From contig BCJJ01000007.1 of the NCBI GenBank assembly GCA_039545355.1, positions 496,001 through 560,000 on the forward strand: a stretch of DNA of 64,000 bases. The letters are read 5' to 3'. Positions 23,501-34,303 of this stretch are shown here, in pieces. The position numbers and the translations under genes were made by a program. Origin of the DNA: Trichosporon coremiiforme. Taxonomy: Eukaryota > Basidiomycota > Tremellomycetes > Trichosporonales > Trichosporonaceae. A model generated the notes under the pieces. That model did no database searches. It was not told the origin of the DNA and was given only the letters and a program-made list of their open reading frames with translations. Within the stretch, counting starts at the first letter, position 1. Every line of letters starts with the position of its first letter.

Positions 23501-23590
23501 GAGATCGACGACATGCGCGCCCTCAAGGCTGCTGATGACCGCGAGAGGGCTATCAAGCGCACCACCCTCAAACACCCCGGCCACGCCTAA
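20559..23590 (+). CDS. large low-complexity protein with C-terminal coiled coil
   Basis: Two exons, 20559-20965 and 21040-23590, join in phase (GG|T) to 985 residues. The first 700 or so residues are low-complexity: Thr/Gly/Asn-rich, then Arg/Asp/Tyr/Gln-rich with tandem YGGNDRGYGGNDR copies (bases about 22060-22160) and a Gly/Ala-rich hydrophobic patch (GAGIGAGVGAGVG). The last 160 residues form a highly charged, probably long coiled coil, beginning LSPTELKRLQGMEKKDAKRLTK. Basidiomycete proteins of this layout are sometimes labelled 'DNA-binding protein Ncp1'; I recall the label only loosely and it says little about function. Cytoskeletal, membrane-scaffold or condensate-forming roles are equally possible. 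The 723-codon frame on the opposite strand is a codon-bias shadow. Confidence 0.65.
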
Positions 23591-24081
23591 GCTCATCATC
23601 TAATTCTTCCTACGTTCTCGCCTCATTAATCTTTGTCCCCGTATCTGAGATCCCAAAAGTTACCACGCCCTACCCTACCCTAGACCCCAAACACGTAGTG
23701 ATAGCGCAGCGTTATAGTAGTGCGGCCCTCGAAGCTGTACGAGTAATCCCTAGTTTTCGTTTTCGCTATGAAAGTCCTGTCTGAAGTCTTGTCGCTGCTG
23801 CACGCATCAGTCCTATCCGCTGCAAGCTTTGTCGAAATGCCATAGGCATGGAAGCGAGGCACGTGAGTCGAGTGAGGTGAGCGGCGGAAATGAGAGCCGG
23901 GCGAATCCGAACCCGGACACAGATTGCCAGCTGCCCGCGGGTGTGTGTCCCTGCGGGCGAGTCGAGCGGAGTCGCCGAGGCTCCGGAATTCAAAGTCGGC
24001 CGCCCAGTCCCTCCACCTTGGGTCTTCATTAAGTGATAACTCTCTGTCTCCTCCTTGATCACATCTAGCAAGCAAGCAAGC
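23591..24081. other. intergenic region
   Basis: Contains the 3' end of the upstream gene and the promoter of the aminotransferase, with GCAAGCAAGCAAGC just before its ATG. No RNA or protein gene seen. Confidence 0.5.
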
Positions 24082-25736
24082 ATGTCCGGAGACGCCCAGA
24101 CACCGAACTATGCCGACTTCCTGTCGCTCGAGGCGCGCACGCGCGCCCGGTCGGCTATCAAGCAGCTCCGGCCTTACTTTGAGATTCCGGGCATGATCTC
24201 GGTGAGTCGCAGACGGACCGCGGGGGATGGAGGTGCGAGAGGGAGGAGGGAGCTGGTGTGAATGCGCATAGCTGACGGCAGTTCGGTGGTGGTTACCCGC
24301 ACCCTTCGACTTGGCCTGTGAACGGCATGACGCTCAGCGTGCCCTTTGCGGAGAAGAGCGTGTTCGTGCCGGGCTACGAGAGTGAGTCAACATGAGCCGC
24401 CGGGCCCATGTTCCTGGGTACAGGCCGCACGGTGTGCCGGACGTGACGAGCCGCTACAATGTTCCGCAACGTAGCGGTACTCGAGCCTGCATGCGCAGCG
24501 AACAGGATCACTGACACCCCAGCGACCAGCTCGGACAAGCTGCACCCTCTGGAGGAGTACGTGAAGCCTGCGGCGGGCGAGCCGCTAGACCCCAACCTCG
24601 CCGTCGAGCTGCAGTACGGTAAGACGTACGGCGCGCCGCACCTCGTCGACTGGCTCACGGAGCACATCAAGCGGACACACAACCCGCCCAACTCGAACTG
24701 GGAGGTGCTCAACACGGCGGGCAACACGGACGGGTTCGACGGCCTGCTGCGCACGCTTTTCCAGCGCGGAGACAGCATGCTCGTCGAGGAGTTTGCGTAC
24801 CCGGGCTCGCTCGTCGCGGCGCAGACGCAGGGCGTGTCCTGCGTCGGCGTCCCGATGGACGGCGACGGCATCCTCGTGCCCGAGATGGACAAGATCCTCT
24901 CCGAGTGGGACGAGGAGAAGCGCGGCGCGCGCAAGCCCAAGGCCGTCCTCATGGTGCCCACCTGCTCCAACCCGACGGGATACACGATGCCGGCCGCGCG
25001 CAAGCGCGAGCTCTACGCCGTCGCGAGGAAGCACAACGTGCTCATCTTCGAGGACGACCCGTACTGCTTCCTCCAGATTCGCAAGTACGACGACGCCGGC
25101 AAGCTCTTGCCCATTGAGGAGACGTTCCTCTCCATGGACGTGGACGGGCGCGTGCTCCGTCTCGACAGTTTTTCCAAGATTGTCGCCCCCGGTTCGCGTT
25201 GCGGCTGGCTCACTGGCCCCCGCGAGATTGTCTCTGCCGTCATGCAGCGCTCCGAGGCGAGCACCCAGTGCCCGTCGGGCTTCACCGTCAGCGCGATCGC
25301 CGCCGTCGTCCGCGCCTGGGGCGGCCACGAGGGCTTCGAGCAGCGCTACCTCCCCCACATCTCCAAGGTGTACGAGGAGCGTGCCCGTGCCATGGTCTCC
25401 TTCTTCGAGAAGTACCTCCCGCAGGAGGCGGCCGAGTGGCCCGCCCCCAGTGGCGGCATGTTCATCTGGCTCCGCCTGCGCGTCGAGAACCACCCGAAGC
25501 GCGACGAGCTCACTCCCGAGGATGTTGCCGAGCGCGCGTTCCAGAAGGCTGTCGACGAGAAGGTCCTCACTGTCCCGAGCAAGTTCTTCAAGGGCGAGGG
25601 CCTCCCGGACTGGACCAAGGAGCAGGAGCAGAAGCGCATCTTCCTCCGCATCTGCTACGCTACCCCGACTATTGAGCAGCTCGAGACGGGTGTCCAGCGC
25701 CTCGCCAAGGCGCTCAAGGAGGAGTGGGAGCTGTAA
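24082..25736 (+). CDS. ARO8: Aro8-type aromatic / 2-aminoadipate aminotransferase
   Basis: Exons 24082-24201, 24282-24381 and 24523-25736 give 477 residues. This is a PLP-dependent fold-type I enzyme of the Aro8/KAT-AadAT class. Visible motifs: NPTGYTM in the cofactor-binding region, DDPYCF with the Asp that contacts the pyridine ring, and SFSKIVAPGSRCGW, whose Lys (about residue 292) is the Schiff-base lysine; PSGGMFIWL near the C-terminus is typical. It probably transaminates aromatic amino acids or 2-oxoadipate in lysine synthesis, in the cytosol. Substrate choice among paralogues cannot be told from sequence. I chose 24082 rather than the in-frame ATG at 24055, since the first runs directly into the conserved FLSLEARTRARSAIKQL segment and follows a GCAAGC-rich leader. 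Confidence 0.88.
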
Positions 25737-25879
25737 GCTGTAAGCTGGCGATCTATAGACTTAAAAAGAAAGCAATATGCACACTCTAGCAGCGATACAA
25801 TGTCATTCGTCGCATGGCCCTCTAACTCATCTGTCCGTGATCTACTGCTTGCTTCTACTGTCTCCTCTCCCAGTGCGGC

Positions 25880-27290
25880 TTAGACGGCGCCAGCAGCACG
25901 GTACAGGCTGATCTTCTTGTCGCCGCCAGCGACCGCGAACTGCTTCCCGGGCGCGAGCGCACCTTCAACCTCGGGCTGCCACGCGAAGCCCCACACGTCG
26001 CCGTCGGTCGAACCGTTCCACACCGCGCGCCGCTCTCCGACGTCCCACAGCTTGACTGCCGAGTCCGCGCCACTGATGTCAGCTAGAGTCTTGTCTAAAG
26101 AGAAAAAAAGCTGCGTCTCAAGCGCTGCAGCCACAAGGACCGTCTCGATCCGCTCGACGTTGACTTACCCGCTTCCGAGCAACTTCGAGTCCGGGCTGGC
26201 CGCGACCGACAGCACCCATCCCTGGTGACCCTGGAGGATGGCGACGGCGCCCTCACCCGACGCGCCGCTCTCGGCTCCCGCGCGCACGTCGTGCAGGACG
26301 ATACGCGCATCGTCCGAGCCAGAGTACAGCCACTGGCTGTCCGGCGACCACGAGAGGGCGCGGACCGCCATAGCGTGAGCAGTGTACGTCGCAATCACGC
26401 TCGTCGTGGTCACATCGATGACGTGCACGTGGCCCGTCTCCATGCCGACCGCGAGCTGCTTGCCATCAGGGGACTGGGGTCAGCTAGGTTCTTAGGGCAC
26501 ACGCAGCCGGGTGGCAGTTGCGGGGAAGGTGAGAGGATGATGGTACTCACATAAACCACGCTCATGCCAAAGCGTCCCTTTGCGAGGTCGACGACTGAGC
26601 CCTCTCCGCCGAGCGCGCCTTCTCCCTCACCGACGGGACGGATGGCGACACGGGCTCCGCGTCCAGTCCACGCCCAGCTACCAGCATCCGGCGCAAGCGC
26701 ACCACGGTACGCAGCGAGTTCTGCTGTCAGCTAAAGCGAAGACCGAGCGAGCTTCTGGGGCGCCTTTTCCCCGAGTCCACTTGGAGACACAAAGATCGGG
26801 GAAGACTCAACCTGAGGTACTCACCATTCTCGCCCGCCTTCGGCGGCACCCGTCCCGTCTCTACGCGGTCGATGAACTTCTTCTCCTCCACATCGATGAG
26901 CGCGGCCGTTCCGTCAAGACTCGTCGCGAGTGCGCGGGTACCGGCGGCGGAGATGCTGCTAATCGCGAGCGGGAGGGCGGGCAGCTCATCGAGCGCCTGA
27001 GTCAGGTCTGCCGGGTCGTGGAAGCGCACGATGCCGTCGGCGCCGCCGGAGATGAGGGAGCTAGTCCAGGCCAGCGCCCACAGCGCGTCCTTCTGGGCTA
27101 AATGTTAGCTTTACTGACGGGACGTCCAGCTGGGGAAGACGATAGCCGGGTGATGCCGAGGAAGACACTTTGCTCCTTGCAGAGCGCTTGGCCAAGGAGG
27201 GGATCGAAGACGCACCTGGTGTCTGCTCTTGCGGGAGGTAGGAGAGAGACTACCGTTAGCTATCACATATCTGAGCGTCAAGCTCACCAT
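25880..27290 (-). CDS. SKI8: Ski8 / WDR61-like WD40 protein
   Basis: Six exons on the minus strand (27290-27288, 27249-27216, 27097-26825, 26720-26551, 26473-26169, 26072-25880) join in phase to 325 residues, close to human WDR61 (305). The N-terminus MSLSYLPQEQTPAQKDALWALAW and repeats such as SGGADGIVRFHDP, SGSDDARIVLHDV and GSGGADSAVKLWDV are Ski8-type WD40 blades; the protein should form one seven-blade propeller. Ski8 scaffolds the Ski complex feeding 3'-5' exosome decay, and in several fungi also serves meiotic recombination (Rec14). The first coding exon is only the ATG, followed by a 38-nt intron. It shares a 281-bp divergent promoter with the YjbQ gene. Confidence 0.85.
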
Positions 27291-27571
27291 TGTGCTGTTG
27301 TTGGATGCAGGTTGAAGTCACCCAAGTCTGTTGTTCTCGCTGCACACAGAGCAGCCAACTTCATGTCGATCGGCGCACCAACTACCGTGGGAGACTTTCC
27401 GGTGGAGGTGTCTTCCTCCACCGCAGCTATGACGAAATGTCTGTTGGCTTTAACGACTTTCACCCCAAGTCTCACGACTCTCCCTCCAGCAACAACACTC
27501 GTTCCGTTGTCAAGCAAGGACCTCACACTGGTAGTCAACCCGCGATCGAAAATAACAGAGAAACACACACA
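27291..27571. promoter_or_regulatory. divergent promoter between SKI8 and the YjbQ gene
   Basis: Only 281 bp separate the two start codons, so both promoters must lie here or overlap the 5'UTRs. No TATA box or known operator stands out. Confidence 0.5.
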
Positions 27572-29031
27572 ATGCCGTGGCAGAAGGAATTGTAAGCTGA
27601 GGCGCTTCCGAGACGCAGCTGACGGCAGCCGTCTTCCTCACTTCAAGAAGGGCATGCACCTCGTGACGCGCGAGGTCGTGCGCGAGTGCGAGGCTGGCCT
27701 GAAGGGCGTCAACATCGGCATTTTCACGCTTAACTGCATGCACACCAGTGCCGGTCTGACTGTGAGTTGTTCCGCCCGTCGCTTTGGTTCTCGGGGCAAT
27801 CACCGACGCCTGTTAACAGATTTCTGGCCGGGGGATGCCCCGGGCAGTGCAATCTGTTACCGCTGCGCCCAGCTAGCTGCTCCATGCTTTAGCTAACAGA
27901 CAGGTTAACGAGAACTGTGACCCGTACGTCACCGGGAGAGCAATCCCGAGGAACAATGAGCCGAGATAAGCTAACTCGCGCCAGTGACGTGCGGACCGGT
28001 AAGCCTATCCTGCCGAGTGAACCTGCTGACACACAGACATGGATATGGCGTAAGCCTTTGCCGTCGCCACCGCTGACGCCAGGATGGACAGGATTGTCCC
28101 CGAGAGCTTTCCTTGGGAGCACACGGACGAGGGACCTGAGTGAGTGGAGAGCTAGGGTGGTGCTGACTGCCAGCGACTCGGTGTCCCACCTGAAGACGTC
28201 CATCATCGGCAACTCGATTACGCTGCCCATCCGCGATGGCAAGCTCGTGCTTGGCACTTGGCAGGGCATCTATCTCGCCGAGGTGAGTCGCAAACGATGC
28301 GAGTGGCTTGGTCGAGTGGCGATTGTGAGCGGGCAGAGCAGCGAGAGAAGCGACCGAAGCGAGCGGGGCGCAAGCCTCAACGGGCACCTGGTATCGCCAC
28401 GTCCAAGGCAGCGGTATACCTCGTATCTTGTTGACGTTGTCGACTCGAACGTTGATGCATGTCGGTGTTGCCCGAGGACACGTTCGTTGTCCGACAGTGT
28501 CGGAGCCAGGATTGCGGTACAATAGAGTGGCTGCATTCCTTGTCGCAAGGGGAAGACGCCTCACCGCCTACCGCAGACGTGTCAGACAGTGGGTGACAAA
28601 ACCCCCATGCCCGCTACGGCCGTCCTTCACTCGCCGAAACAATGGAAGTGGCTTCTGCGGGTCTCAAAGTCGTGGATGCAGCAGTGCACGTGAACAGTGC
28701 TAGTACACGTTAAGGCTATCACAGCATTGCCGGTCATGACTTGCTGTGGCCGTTACTCTAACTTGGAGAGCTTGTACTGCCGTTCACCGGTGACTTTTGG
28801 CTGGTGATATCGGATCCGGCGATGCCCCCGAGTCGGGTTGTCCAAGACATGGCACCGCCCACGGTGGAGGATCTGTACACTGATCCCGCTACTCTGGCTC
28901 TGGCGCTGAGCCGACAGTGCCGAGAGATCGCAAGATCGCACGAACCGCCACTGACATCACAGTTCCGGTACTCTGGCAGTGGATGGGGTGGGCACGGCGA
29001 AGGGCGCAAGATCGTTGCGACTATCCTGTGA
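27572..29031 (+). CDS. YjbQ/UPF0047 family protein, eight exons
   Basis: Exons 27572-27591, 27629-27761, 27904-27923, 27985-27998, 28037-28049, 28083-28139, 28174-28282 and 28963-29031 join in phase to 144 residues, the normal UPF0047 length. Family marks appear in order: MPWQKEF start, HTSAGLTVNENCDPDVRTDM assembled from four exons, HTDEGPDDSVSHLK, GTWQGIYLAE, and a C-terminal KIVATIL. The H-T-S-A and the conserved His/Glu/Asp residues are intact. Bacterial YjbQ proteins have been linked to a weak thiamine-phosphate-synthase activity; the eukaryotic role is unknown. Exons of 20, 20, 14 and 13 nt are tiny, while the last intron is 680 nt. The final exon is fixed by both the acceptor (CTGACATCACAG) and the family motif. 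Confidence 0.85.
28283..28962 (+). other. 680-nt last intron of the YjbQ gene
   Basis: Bounded by GTGAGT at 28283 and CTGACATCACAG ending at 28962. It is 5-20 times longer than the gene's other introns (33-142 nt). I find no conserved protein in it on either strand; open frames that run through it are composition artefacts. It might be an insertion relic or hold a noncoding RNA. Confidence 0.6.
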
Positions 29032-30331
29032 GTAAGCTTGTGTACGCTTGTGTGAGCGCCGAGTGCAGGTGTAGGCGGAATCGCAAGTAGGAGGTCAGGT
29101 GACTCGCACATGCAGCGCCGAGGGCTGTAGTCAGCGATAGGGCGTTTCAGCTGTTTGCTAGTGCAGATACTGCAGACGAGCGAACCGAGCCGAGCCGGAC
29201 AATCTCTGGGTGCTCGTGCGCCCCGGGGGGCACTGGGCGCCGTGTGCCTCTGATCTGCAGGCGTTTGGTCCGACCGGTTCATCGTCACGCTTGCAGATCG
29301 AGCTTGCATTTGCTGAGTGATAGCCGGCGAGAGCGCCGGTATTCAGCCATGCCAACTCTGCCTATCACACATCGAGGACTGCCGGTAAGCGCTGTTTTTC
29401 TGGCAGGCGCTCGGAAAGGCCGACACCGTGGGATGTGGGATGCGGGTGCGAGTGTGCGAGTGCATGGCAACCGGTGCCCTCCCCCCCTGGCAGCTCACCG
29501 CTCTGTGAACCTTGTGCATTGAACAGCCCAGCGGTCAGCGAGGTTGTAGGATGCGACGCACGCAGAAGAGGGCACCCCTGGTGTGCCAGTTGTTGTCTGT
29601 GCTAATCCCAGGCCGTGATTGGCTGCATCCGCCACGGGCCTGAGTGCCTGCCCGCTTGATGCATCTTATCGCCTCAGTCACCGGCACATGGGCAGGACTA
29701 TGCAGGACTATGCAGGAACATGATGCAGAACCCCTGTTGCCATGAACCCTAGAAGCTTGGAGCGATGCAAGAGCGAGATGAGCAATTGAGTCGCCGACGT
29801 GGGCGTACCAGCTGTGGCTTACCTGCCGGCGGTGACTTTCCAGGCGACGCAGCCGAGGCTTCAAGACTGAGGAACCACAGAGCCGATATGCCATGACGCA
29901 GGCACCGCTCCAGACCTCTCATCACATCACTCGGCACCCATCCAGGCATCACTCAGGCGCAGTACGCAGCTACCCAGACTCACGGGCTAGCGGAGCATCA
30001 TCCATCGCGCCCCCGATGCGCCCCCGCCGCCCCCGCCGCCCCCCGCCTCGCCTCACAGCCCAGGCTACGGGCTTGTCAGACGACCGCACTTTCCTGGGTG
30101 CCCGACCTTGGCCCTCGTCGCTCCTCCTGATCCTCCTGACCCCTTCTCTCACACTCTCCGGGCAAAGTGTTACCGCACCACTGGCTCCGACGTCAGTCCC
30201 TCCTTGCTTGGCCTTCCTTGGGTCTATTTACCCGACGCCAGCTGCCTCCGACGTGTTCTGCAGAGACATGGTTATATTGTTATCGCCTCACCCCCTTCTT
30301 TCCTTCTGCAACGAACTCATCACGAACACCC
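29032..30331. other. intergenic region
   Basis: No gene recognised. A direct duplication (ATGCAGGACT) lies at 29692-29720. The last 200 bases are CT-rich, probably the leader of the J-like gene. Confidence 0.5.
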
Positions 30332-31547
30332 ATGACCCGTCCCCGCACCCACTACGACGTCCTCGGCCTCAAGCCGACGGCGTCAGACCACAAGAGTGAG
30401 TTTCTCCCCCCGACCACATGATGATCATCCGCTAATAAGCTCAGTCGATAAGGCGTACATCTCCTACGCAAGCGTCTGGCACCCTACGAAGTGCGCCGAC
30501 CCGAATGCAAACATGATCTACAGTCGTATCTCGAGTGAGTTTCTCTTGCCTTGCATAGCTGACAAACCAGCGGCGTACCATGTTCTGAGGACACCAAACC
30601 TCCGTGCCGCCTACGACATCGGCCTCCTCCAGGCCCGACCCGAGGGCCTCCCCTCGCCGCTCAGCAAGAGCAAGGGCCGTCGCCTGTCCAACGACGGCGA
30701 GCGCTCTCGTCCCTCTAAGCGTAGTCCCTCCCCGCATCCGGCCCGGATAGACCGCGACGCGAGTGCTCCACCGGTGCCGCCGAAGGACCATGTTTCCAAT
30801 TCAACCTCCACTCCGTCCCACTCGACCTCCACCAAGGATGTTGCCCGAAGCAGCAACCGCCGTTCTGAACGCTCGGAACGCAGCTCCACCCCGAGGCACG
30901 ACAACAACACGGAGGGGGCATACATCAAGGTCATTGTTACCGCTACGCCTGATGGGAAGGGAGTGGAGAAGGCCAGGATTGAGCGGTACGAGCCCGGTAT
31001 GCCGCCAGAGGTGTCCCACATTGTCCCCGATGAGGCATTCTTGAAGTGGCTCGCGGCACAGGGAGGCGAGAACGTGACCGTCCCCCAGGTCGAGAGCTCG
31101 AGGAAGGTGAAGGAGCATGGAAGGGAGCATGGCCACCGGGAACACAGGGAGCATCGCGAGCACCGCGAGCACAGGGAACACCGCGACCGCGACCACCACA
31201 GAGAGCACCGCGAGCATCGCGAACACAGGGAGCACCGCTCCCACCACTCGCACTCACACTCTCACTCCCACTCGCACTCCTACTCTCAACTGTACGCGCA
31301 CCCCGCCGCCCTCGCAAGCACCTCCAGTCTTCAGGTCCCCCGCGAGCAGCGCTCTCGCTCCGGTACCCCCTCTCTCTACCCCGAGCAGCGTTCTCGCTCA
31401 GGTACGCCCTCGCTCTACCCTCCCCAGGACCGGCACTCGCGCTCTCGCTCCTCGACCCCGTCCCTCCCCCTCCACGCCATGCGCACTTCGCGCCACTCGA
31501 CGCCGAAGCATGTCTCCTTTGCGCCAGCCGCTGGAGTCGTCAACTAA
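30332..31547 (+). CDS. J-domain-like protein with HPT instead of HPD, His-rich tail
   Basis: Exons 30332-30395, 30445-30534 and 30571-31547 join in phase to 376 residues. The start HYDVLGLKPTASDHKIDKAY and the end AYHVLRTPNLRAAYDIG are those of a DnaJ J domain (residues 7-70), but the HPD tripeptide that triggers Hsp70 ATPase reads HPT (34-36), within WHPTKCADP. It is thus a J-like protein, probably unable to stimulate Hsp70 in the usual way. The rest is disordered: Ser/Arg-rich stretches, a run of HREH repeats (about 265-300), a Ser-His run, and two copies of EQRSRSGTPSLYP, which look like phosphorylation targets. The His runs could bind metal; this is inference. Introns have standard signals. 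Confidence 0.75.
31129..31290 (+). repeat. in-frame HREH and SH codon repeats
   Basis: Imperfect 9-nt repeats coding for Arg-Glu-His (with two Arg-Asp-His variants) are followed by alternating Ser-His codons. They lie inside the J-like gene and are probably variable in length between strains. Confidence 0.85.
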
Positions 31548-34303
31548 GCGCGTACCGATGCCGTCTGCGGCTTCATTCCGACATTGCAAGACGAGCATGC
31601 CCCGTCCATCATGCTCAGAATCTCCGATGTGTGGGAGTGATGAGCGCGATGAGACAACCATCCGACGAACGTGTCAAACCACGGAGAGATCGGCGGCGCC
31701 GAGATCGACGACGATGACGACGATGACCGAGATCGCCACCTGCCGAACGAGGATGCAGATCGTGGCGAGAAGCGATACGCGCTCGACTCGCCGGAGGTCC
31801 GCTCCTCCGACGGCTCCGAGTCCAGGACCGCGGGCCCGCGAGCCCGAGCACGTTCCTCATGTCCAGTATCTATGTCCCGGATGACTCGATGCAGACGAAT
31901 CACGCCTAGAGGGCGTTGTACGACCCCAAACTCATAACATGCCACCATAGCATTACCCACAGCCATAGCAGGCATGTAGCATGTAGTCACTGGCCCCATA
32001 CGATGAACATGTTGTGCATAGTTCTGCTCCTTTCTTTTGCCACCCGCTTGTTGAGCACGGCCCCCTATCCGGCCTTTCTTTGTAGATACTCAGAACGGCA
32101 AGTCGGGACCGCGGAGCGAGGGTTGGTGGTCAATGGGAAGGATGTCTCAGGTGTTGTGGAGCAAAAGGGTGGTATCGCCACCCGGTGGCCAACTCCACCA
32201 CCACCCTGGACTGCGCCGTAGGCGGTGACGAGCATGACTTCATGAACTTGTGCACAGCTGCACGGTACAGCCCTCCTCGATCCTCGAACTTGCCGTCCGG
32301 CACGAAGCACCGGACAAAGGAATAACTTGATCAGGTGAGTCCCGGGTGATTGTCCGGTTACTCCCCGTCGTGATTACCCTGCTGCGATAAGATCTCTCCA
32401 ACGAATTGAATGGGATTCTGACGTCAACAACATTCTTGTCCGGGAGTAACAAAGCCGTTGCTTCGTACTTGCACGGCGCAAAGCGGACAACTGACAGGCA
32501 TGCGAGACTAAATGACTGAAGGCTAATGGCTAGAGCGCTAGAGTGCTAGAGCGCTGGAGAATCGCATGATCCGTCCGTTCTGTATGGCGGAACCAGGGAC
32601 ACCAAAGGGCCAGAGATAAGATTGACTCGGACTCTGGCCGGGCCGAACGCAACCGGGTGGCGGTACCTGTCACGTCCACCGACTTCGTCTCCCATCAACG
32701 GCTGCACGATACTAGCACGGTTCAGCCTCAATGCTTGGGTCAGTGGAGGATGGGAAGGAGAACAGCAAGCAGGCGGCCAAGCTCCGTCCGGTGGGTTCGG
32801 AGCGAGTCGGACAGCGAGGACGATAGCGAACAGAGCAGTCATTCAGTCATGTGATCAGACGGGGCATCGCCTCTCATCCGGCCAACTCCGTATCGATGTC
32901 CGCTTTGTTTGTGCGCCTCTGAGGTCCGTATCGTGTCTCTGCTCCACCATGCCTAGCATGGCGATGAGGGGAGGTATGCTGTGCTCGGTAGTCTGTGCCG
33001 GCACCCTGCCTTGCTTCGGCGTAGGCTCTGTCTTTGACTCACTTCCTCGTCCTCTACTGGGGTTATTCTGCGTGAGATATGGGCCGTGACGGCACAGATC
33101 CCGAGTTTCACCTTCAGACCAGGATCTGAGAAAGCGGAGCAATGAAGAGCAAGTCCGATGGCGGAGATCTCTGCGACAACTAGTGCAGTTCAAGTTCGAG
33201 TCAGTGCCTGCCGTAAGAGCGACGAGATAGCGCCGTTGGTTCCGTCGCTTCCTGCCGCACTGCCATGCTAGCGTCGTGTCTGGCGATCCGGGTGCCTTCT
33301 GCTACCTGAGCTACTGTTCACTGGAGTTACTGGGGGCGTAGGTATTGATAGGGATGGACGGTGACTTACGGGGAATGTAGAGCACGTTTGCGCTGAGCAC
33401 GTTGGTGCGCTTGTCACACAAAATGCCTCACTCGTGCAAGCCAAGCTTCCTGTCCCGAGAGTCGCTCTGGCATGTCTTCTCGGGTAAGGTGAGAGCTTCT
33501 GTGCGCGGTGTGCCCATGCTGGGTGGTTCCGTCGTCAGTGAGAGCACACAAGCTCCATCCGCGATGCGGAGCAGTCCCCACTTCGCTGCTGCTGCAACGG
33601 TCGTTTCTGCAAGCCACTAGAAGCCCGAGGCTTGCTTTCAGCAACGCCGGACTGAGGTCATCACTGACAGGAAGCTACCAAGTACGTTCTTCCCCTCGTT
33701 ATCCCACGCTTCCAACGATTGCGCAGATCACCACACAAGCATCCTGCTAGGACTACACTGGACAAGAGACAATTCGTAATATCTCACGATCCATCAGCCC
33801 GACAGTTACACTGATCACTGCGTCTGCTTCATGCTCCGGAAGCAGTGTTACACGCCACACCTTGCTAAGCGTACGGATCGCTATGTGCGAGACAGCGGCG
33901 CAAACAAGTAAGCAGCCGTGAAGTTCGGAGAGGCACAGGGCGCGGCAATTGGCCGAGCGGTCACCTGATCGCTTATCAACGCTGCTCCGAGCCCATCTCT
34001 CCGTGCTCACAGCAGATGAAGACGCGGAGCATCCGCTGATCAGCAACGAACACTAGAATGCTACAACGAAGAGCACGCTCAAACAGAAACCACCCCCATC
34101 ACATTGCACGGAGATGGTGGTTCGTCTCGAAGCAGAAAGGCACACCAGAACACTCGAGCCGCTCGGATCCGGAAACCCGCTGTGTGCGCAGTCTGTAACG
34201 CCAAGCCCGACTTCCGTCCCATGTGACTCGCAACACACTTGACTGCTTCAACAGTGCTCACAGACATGCATCCTTCTCCCTCAGTTCGACTCTTCGCGCC
34301 ACC
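31548..34303. other. gene-free interval
   Basis: About 2.8 kb. The first 360 bases still carry long open frames in several phases (Asp-rich or Arg/Ser-rich) and may be 3'UTR or a decayed extension of the J-like gene, but no phase can be joined by clear splice sites. The remainder shows nothing recognisable apart from a GCTAGAG-type tandem repeat at 32528-32558. Confidence 0.5.
32528..32558. repeat. 10-bp tandem repeat (GCTAGAGC type), about 3 copies
   Basis: GCTAGAG(C/T) is repeated about three times head to tail, in gene-free DNA. Confidence 0.7.

Noticed and set aside
23880..23960. tRNA-like GGGTTCGGATTC on the minus strand
   Set aside because: The surrounding bases do not give a T-stem, acceptor stem or anticodon arm of the right length.
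24585..25493. 302-codon minus-strand frame and 316-codon +1 frame over the aminotransferase
   Set aside because: Both overlap the clearly conserved Aro8 frame and are shadows caused by high GC at third positions.
28283..28962. Nested gene inside the long intron
   Set aside because: Open frames on both strands run into coding sequence of the YjbQ exons and have no recognisable domain; I cannot support a nested gene.
24585..31547. Metabolic gene cluster around ARO8, SKI8, YjbQ and the J-like gene
   Set aside because: The genes belong to unrelated pathways and no tailoring enzyme, transporter or cluster regulator accompanies them.
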